Position numbers and translations under genes: made by a program. A stretch of 64,000 nucleotides of DNA, from assembly GCF_009758205.1 (NCBI RefSeq), contig NZ_WRXN01000003.1, forward strand, positions 434,001 to 498,000, given 5' to 3'. The notes under the pieces were generated by a model, which had not been told where the DNA came from, searched no databases, and saw only the letters and a list, made by a program, of their open reading frames with translations. Shown one piece after another: positions 59,915-64,000 of the stretch (position 1 is its first letter; every line of letters starts with the position of its first letter). The stretch is from Chitinophaga tropicalis. Lineage in GTDB: Bacteria > Bacteroidota > Bacteroidia > Chitinophagales > Chitinophagaceae.

Positions 59915-61717
59915 ATGATCATGAAGAAATTACTATATACATTACTGGCCCTTATCAGCTTTTCTGCCTGCTCCAAATACCTGGACCAGGTGCCGGATGA
60001 CAGGCTTACCATAGAAGAGACTTTCCGTACCTGGGGCACTGCCCAGAAATTCCTGGCAGATGTTTACCGTCGTGTACCTGATGAATTTGGTCAGCGTAAT
60101 CCCGGTGGTGATAACTGTGCCGGTCTCTGGACCGGTGGTTGTGATGAAGCGGATTATGTTTGGAGCTTTGTAAGATCCAATGACGTTAACATTGGTAACT
60201 GGGATGCCAACTCTGGCGTAGTGGGGGATTATTGGAGAAATTACTATCGTGGTATACGTGCTGCCAGTGTATTTATGGAGAATGCCGGTAAGATCACAGA
60301 TCTTTCAGAACAGCTTATCACACAGTATAAGGCGGAGGCGCGTGCGCTGAGGGCCATGTATTATTTCTACCTGATGCGTATATACGGTCCCGTGGTACTG
60401 CTGGGAGAAACTACACCTGCTGTGGATGCCAATCTCCAGCTGCCCCGCAGTTCATTCGATGAATGTGTGGATTATGTGGTCTCAGAGCTGGAAACTGCCG
60501 CTAAAGACCTGCCTGTACTACCACGCAATGACCAGGAGAATGGTCATATTACCAAAGGTATTGCCATGGCTTTCAGGGCCAATGCGTTGATGTATGCCGC
60601 CAGTCCGTTGTACAACGGTAATACAGAGCTGGCAACGCTTGCCAATAAAGATGGTAAACATCTTATCAGCCAGACCTATGATGCCGGTAAATGGCAGAGG
60701 GCGGCTGAAGCGTACAGGGCTTTCCTGGCAGAGTTTGTTCCCGGTACTTACGATCTGTTTAAGAAGAATAATGCCAGCGGTAATTTTGATCCTTATTTAT
60801 CCTGCAGGGATGTGCTTCTGGCAGACTGGAACAGGGAAGTGATACTGGCCCGTACGGGTAACTCACTTGGGCCCCGTCAGTATGAATTGTGCCCTTATCA
60901 TAACGGGGCCAGCTCCAGGGATGTGAGAGGCAGCGGTGGGCTGGGAGCTACCCAGAATATGGTTGATGCGTTCTTTATGGCTAATGGCAGAAGCATTAAT
61001 GATCCGCTGTCAGGCTATGTAAATACGGGTTATTCAGATTTCCAGACACCGTATGATAATCAGCCCAGGAATATCTATAATCAGTGGGTAAACCGTGAGC
61101 CGCGTTTTTATGTAAATATTACCTTTGATGGCAGCAGGTGGCTGAATACTTCTTTCGGAGATATTATTACCCGCCTGTATAATACCGGGAATTCCGGTAA
61201 GCAAACGGGTGGGGGAGATTATTCCACTACCGGCTATATTGTTCGCAAAGCGATGGGACTGGGGCGCTGGGATACTGATGGAAGAACTCTTGTCCTGCTG
61301 CGCCTGGCGGAAGTATATCTCAGCTATGCTGAATGTATAAATGAAGCTGACCCATCTAACCCGGATGCGTTGAGATACCTGAACCTCATCCGCGAAAGAG
61401 CAGGTATTCCATTGTATGGCTCTGAGAACCTGCCGGCTCCTGCCAGCCAGGATGAAATGCGGGAAGCCATCCGTAAGGAACGCCGTGTGGAACTGGCTTT
61501 TGAGAATAACCGGTTCTTTGATGTGCGCCGGTGGAAGATTGCAGAACAGACAGAGAGCGGACCTGTTTATGGACTGAACATTGGCGCTAACCTGCCTGAT
61601 TTCCTGAAAGTGGTAACTGTAGAAACGCGGGTATTCAACAAACGTCATTACTTCTTCCCGCTGCCATCCAACGATGTAAATAATGACAGAGAACTGGTGC
61701 AGAACCCCGGATGGTAA
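59915..61717 (+). CDS. SusD/RagB-type outer-membrane glycan-binding lipoprotein
   Basis: A 600-residue lipoprotein (MIMKKLLYTLLALISFSACSK, Cys19; Met3 at 59921 is an alternative start). N-terminal SusD-like region: LDQVPDDRLTIEETF, then the TPR-like part with YKAEARALRAMYYFYLMRIYGPV. C-terminal SusD region: RDVLLADWNREVILART, LRLAEVYLSYAECINEA, and IRKERRVELAFENNRFFDVRRWK, all conserved in the family. It captures glycan at the cell surface as the lid of the SusC barrel. 6 nt after susC. Confidence 0.93.
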   Translation: MIMKKLLYTLLALISFSACSKYLDQVPDDRLTIEETFRTWGTAQKFLADVYRRVPDEFGQRNPGGDNCAGLWTGGCDEADYVWSFVRSNDVNIGNWDANSGVVGDYWRNYYRGIRAASVFMENAGKITDLSEQLITQYKAEARALRAMYYFYLMRIYGPVVLLGETTPAVDANLQLPRSSFDECVDYVVSELETAAKDLPVLPRNDQENGHITKGIAMAFRANALMYAASPLYNGNTELATLANKDGKHLISQTYDAGKWQRAAEAYRAFLAEFVPGTYDLFKKNNASGNFDPYLSCRDVLLADWNREVILARTGNSLGPRQYELCPYHNGASSRDVRGSGGLGATQNMVDAFFMANGRSINDPLSGYVNTGYSDFQTPYDNQPRNIYNQWVNREPRFYVNITFDGSRWLNTSFGDIITRLYNTGNSGKQTGGGDYSTTGYIVRKAMGLGRWDTDGRTLVLLRLAEVYLSYAECINEADPSNPDALRYLNLIRERAGIPLYGSENLPAPASQDEMREAIRKERRVELAFENNRFFDVRRWKIAEQTESGPVYGLNIGANLPDFLKVVTVETRVFNKRHYFFPLPSNDVNNDRELVQNPGW

Positions 61718-61745
61718 ATGATCGATAACAAGAAATACCTGTATT

Positions 61746-62867
61746 ATGATAAGATTACGTAGCATATTCACGATTGCCATACTCCTGCTGGGTACAGCGT
61801 GCGGCAAAAGCAAAGACAGGGAGGTAACGCCAGAAGAGCCACCTGTGCTACCCGGAGTGTCTTTCACAGATAAAGACGCTACTACGGCCTTTAATACGTT
61901 TAACGAATACTTTTATAGTAAGGCCGATAAACTTTACTATTCCAATACAGAAAAGAAGGATATCGGGGCTATCTGGACACAGGCCGTATACTGGGACCTG
62001 ATCATGGACACTTATAAGCGCACTGGCAATGCGGCGCACCGGGCTATGATAGATGATCTCTACCAGGGCGGGTATAACCGTTATGATAAGTATAACTGGA
62101 GCAATAAGGTGGTCTGGTTCATTTATGACGACATGATGTGGTGGATCATTTCTCTGGCCCGCGCACACCAGATAACCGGCAATACGGAATATCTCAGCAG
62201 GGCCATGGAAGGGTTTCAGTATGTGTATAAGGAGTCTTACGACCCTGTTAATGGTGGTATGTGGTGGGATTTCAAGCATACAGGTAAGAACTCCTGCATT
62301 CACTTCCCAACTATCATTGCGGCAATGACGTTGTACAACATTACAAAAGATACTGCTTATCTCAATAAAGCAAAGGACCTTTACAGCTGGGGACGGACTA
62401 ACCTATATGATAATACGAAGGGCCGCGTGGCGGATAATAACATTAAGGGCAATAAAGGGTTCTCAGATTATACCTATAACCAGGGGACGTTTATAGGAGC
62501 TGCTGTTATGCTCTATAAGGAGACAGGTGAGCAGGCTTACCTGGATGATGCCAGACAGGCGGCAGATTATACCAAACAAAGCATGTGCGATGCCGATGGT
62601 ATCCTGCCTGCTGAGGGTGACTGGAATGAGCAAGGTGTGTTAAAGGCGATTTTCGGGCATTATATCATGACGTTGATAAAGGATGCCAACCAGCAGCAAT
62701 ATCTTCCCTGGATCAGGAAAAACGTCAATACTGCATGGGGGAACAGAGATCCTGCAAGGGGCATTATGCACAGGAATTATAAGATACCCTGTCCTACAGG
62801 TATAGTGCAATCGTACGAGGCTAGTAGTGCGGTGGAGCTGATGCAGGTATGTCCGCCTGAAAAGTGA
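61746..62867 (+). CDS. GH76-family glycanase (alpha-1,6-mannanase type), lipoprotein
   Basis: A 373-residue lipoprotein (Cys19 in LLGTACGKS). The (alpha/alpha)6 barrel carries the GH76 signature WFIYDDMMWWIISLARA, in which Asp128-Asp129 are nucleophile and acid/base. Other family segments are WTQAVYWDLIMDTY, GGMWWDFKHTGKNSCIH, YTYNQGTFIGAAVMLY and SYEASSAVELM. GH76 enzymes cut alpha-1,6-mannan backbones of yeast or bacterial glycans. As the last gene of the PUL it points to alpha-mannan as the likely target and is probably exposed at the cell surface. Confidence 0.9.
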   Translation: MIRLRSIFTIAILLLGTACGKSKDREVTPEEPPVLPGVSFTDKDATTAFNTFNEYFYSKADKLYYSNTEKKDIGAIWTQAVYWDLIMDTYKRTGNAAHRAMIDDLYQGGYNRYDKYNWSNKVVWFIYDDMMWWIISLARAHQITGNTEYLSRAMEGFQYVYKESYDPVNGGMWWDFKHTGKNSCIHFPTIIAAMTLYNITKDTAYLNKAKDLYSWGRTNLYDNTKGRVADNNIKGNKGFSDYTYNQGTFIGAAVMLYKETGEQAYLDDARQAADYTKQSMCDADGILPAEGDWNEQGVLKAIFGHYIMTLIKDANQQQYLPWIRKNVNTAWGNRDPARGIMHRNYKIPCPTGIVQSYEASSAVELMQVCPPEK

Positions 62868-62892
62868 TTAAATCAATAGCTGTTTTCTGTAG

Positions 62893-62916
62893 CGCCCGGC
62901 ATATGTATGCCGGGCG
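62893..62916 (+). terminator. Hairpin at the end of the PUL operon
   Basis: A perfect 11-bp stem CGCCCGGCATA / TATGCCGGGCG with a 2-nt loop region, 26 nt after the GH76 stop; the T tract is weak. Confidence 0.55.
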
Positions 62917-63053
62917 TTCTGATGTATATCATTTTGTGGAGTGATGCCTGTCATTTCCTACACTTACTGGCTCTGCTACCTTTGAGTCATTGAAATTACC
63001 TTAAGTTATCCATAAGCCTGATGTAGACTGGATGGAATGCTAAAATGAATAAT

Positions 63054-63079
63054 GGCCGGCTCAATTCTTTGAACCGGCC
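63054..63079 (+). terminator. Second terminator downstream of the PUL
   Basis: An 11-bp stem GGCCGGCTCAA / TTGAACCGGCC with one mismatch, followed by CTGTTTTTTT. A strong plus-strand terminator, backing up the first hairpin. Confidence 0.65.
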
Positions 63080-63097
63080 CTGTTTTTTTAAAAAGAA

Positions 63098-63121
63098 GGC
63101 ACAGCTAATAGTAGCCGTGCC
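63098..63121 (-). terminator. Terminator of the alpha/beta hydrolase gene
   Basis: Stem GGCACAGCTA / TAGCCGTGCC, 9 of 10 paired, 4-nt loop, with TTCTTTTT on the minus-strand exit side, 35 nt past the stop. Confidence 0.6.
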
Positions 63122-63155
63122 TGTCATTCATCAATCTTAACAAAAAAGACAATCT

Positions 63156-64000
63156 TTATAGTATTACTTCTTTTAGCCACTTACGTATTACGGCTATGGC
63201 TTCCGGAGAGAAATCTTCTTTCAGCGTAGCGCTCTCTTCCCTGGTACATGTGACACAGTGCTGAAACAGGTGGTTAATTCCCGGTAATACCTGTGTAGTT
63301 ACCTGTTTGTTCCCAGCCTGCTTCAGTGTATTTGCTATCATATCCAGGTTCTCTTTGTACGTCACCATAATATCTTTATCGCCATTCAAGGCCAGGAAGG
63401 GTACCCGGACCTTCTGCAGGAAGGGTACAGGGTCAAACGTGATATGATACTGGTACCAGGCGCCTGTGGCATTTCTGACATAAGATTCGATAAAGAACCG
63501 CATGTGATCGTAGCCGTCGGGGAAATCTTTTTTATAGGCGCTGTCATCTGCTTTCTTCCATTCTGCGTAAGTGTTGCGTAGCCTGCTTTCCAGTTCGGGT
63601 GTGAAGGCATATCTATATGCGGTATCAAACATCCGTGTATTGATGGTATCATGCCTTTTCCTGTCATATTCACTGATCTTAGCAGAACGGGTGATAGCAT
63701 AGTTCTGTAGTTTCAGTGCATCAATGCCACGTACTGCCAGTCCTGCGAGTGTGATCACGAATGCTACATCTTTTGAGGAGGCGGCGGCGATTATAGCTGC
63801 GGCCCCGCCTTCACTATGTCCGGCCAGTCCAACCTTACTGATACCGGGAATTGTTTTGAGAAAGGCTACCGCGGCAAGTGCATCGTCAGCAAAGTCTTTA
63901 GTAGTAGCTGTTTCGTATGTTCCGTTTGTTTCTCCTGTACCTCTGTCATCTATTCTTAATACGGCAATTCCGCTGCGGGTCAGGGAATCTGCCAGTACTT
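63156..64000 (-). CDS. Alpha/beta hydrolase, N-terminus outside the window
   Basis: The last 281 codons are present and the frame is open to the window edge. Fold landmarks: VLRIDDRGTGETNG near the edge, nucleophile elbow GLAGHSEGGAAA (Ser of GxSxGG), Asp in LALNGDKDIMV and His in GINHLFQHC, so the catalytic triad is complete. It resembles the exported dienelactone-hydrolase/acyl-peptidase-like esterases of Bacteroidota. Any signal peptide would be outside the window. The Cys pair in FQHCVTCTREE is unusual. Confidence 0.85.
   Translation of the reverse strand, partial: VLADSLTRSGIAVLRIDDRGTGETNGTYETATTKDFADDALAAVAFLKTIPGISKVGLAGHSEGGAAAIIAAASSKDVAFVITLAGLAVRGIDALKLQNYAITRSAKISEYDRKRHDTINTRMFDTAYRYAFTPELESRLRNTYAEWKKADDSAYKKDFPDGYDHMRFFIESYVRNATGAWYQYHITFDPVPFLQKVRVPFLALNGDKDIMVTYKENLDMIANTLKQAGNKQVTTQVLPGINHLFQHCVTCTREESATLKEDFSPEAIAVIRKWLKEVIL

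Noticed and set aside
63759-64000. Apparent short start of the alpha/beta hydrolase at 63758
   Set aside because: The same frame continues without a stop to the window edge and includes the nucleophile elbow, so the gene is cut by the edge and not frameshifted.

Overview
The window looks like a chromosome segment of a Bacteroidota bacterium, most likely Chitinophaga or a close relative. The evidence is the SusC/SusD pair with an ECF sigma factor and FecR, a one-protein hybrid two-component system, FtsX/MacB-type ABC permeases, DUF6660-like and CzcA-OMF fusion efflux genes, and several promoters of the Bacteroidota form (-33 TTTG, about 20 bp, -7 TAnnTTTG). No rRNA, tRNA, CRISPR array, transposase or integrase was recognised.

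Layout. 1-0.4 kb: the end of a hicAB toxin-antitoxin pair, cut by the window edge. 0.7-2.4 kb: a small charged protein, a short-chain dehydrogenase (SDR) and a methyltransferase. 2.5-9.3 kb: a tripartite RND drug efflux operon (adaptor, pump, outer-membrane factor) and its likely AraC-type regulator; one 39-bp element is found upstream of both. 9.3-12.3 kb: an MFS drug exporter, an SDR and a TetR repressor, each with its own ATACCG..CGGTAT palindrome in the promoter spacer. 12.4-18.3 kb: a heavy-metal type RND system in which pump and outer-membrane factor are one polypeptide. 18.4-23.6 kb: a secreted HExxH lipoprotein, an FKBP isomerase, an SDR/TetR pair, a small beta-barrel-like protein, and a ChrB-domain/AraC fusion with an SRPBCC protein.

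23.6-31.5 kb is the accessory-looking part. It holds a 582-residue protein with an HNH-like nuclease motif and a long coiled coil, resembling an effector. A gene-poor AT-rich stretch follows, then a cytoplasmic-looking subtilase (S8) with a small downstream protein that resembles a subtilase propeptide. This protease locus lies between two 51-bp direct repeats (47/51 identical) that contain tandem CCGGACA sites. The right-hand copy sits in front of an FtsX-type ABC permease, and a related tandem is found in front of a second such permease at 50.2 kb.

31.5-46 kb: a hybrid two-component sensor/regulator; a glycine-rich peptide with a double-glycine leader, transcribed divergently from a HlyD adaptor and a C39-peptidase ABC exporter (a peptide secretion and maturation locus); and two alpha-L-fucosidases (GH29, GH95) on either side of a Fic AMP-transferase gene with palindromes in its leader. 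46-54.8 kb: an ATP-grasp enzyme, a HisKA-only sensor protein, YjbQ, an M1 aminopeptidase, a second ABC permease, a lactonase-type beta-propeller and an NAPE-PLD-like metallo-hydrolase. 54.9-62.9 kb: a polysaccharide utilisation locus (ECF sigma, FecR, STN-SusC, SusD, GH76), probably for alpha-mannan. The window ends inside an alpha/beta hydrolase.

The strongest candidates for something new are the double-glycine peptide with its exporter, the subtilase/propeptide-like pair inside direct repeats, the coiled-coil nuclease, and the tandem CCGGACA promoter element of the ABC permeases.
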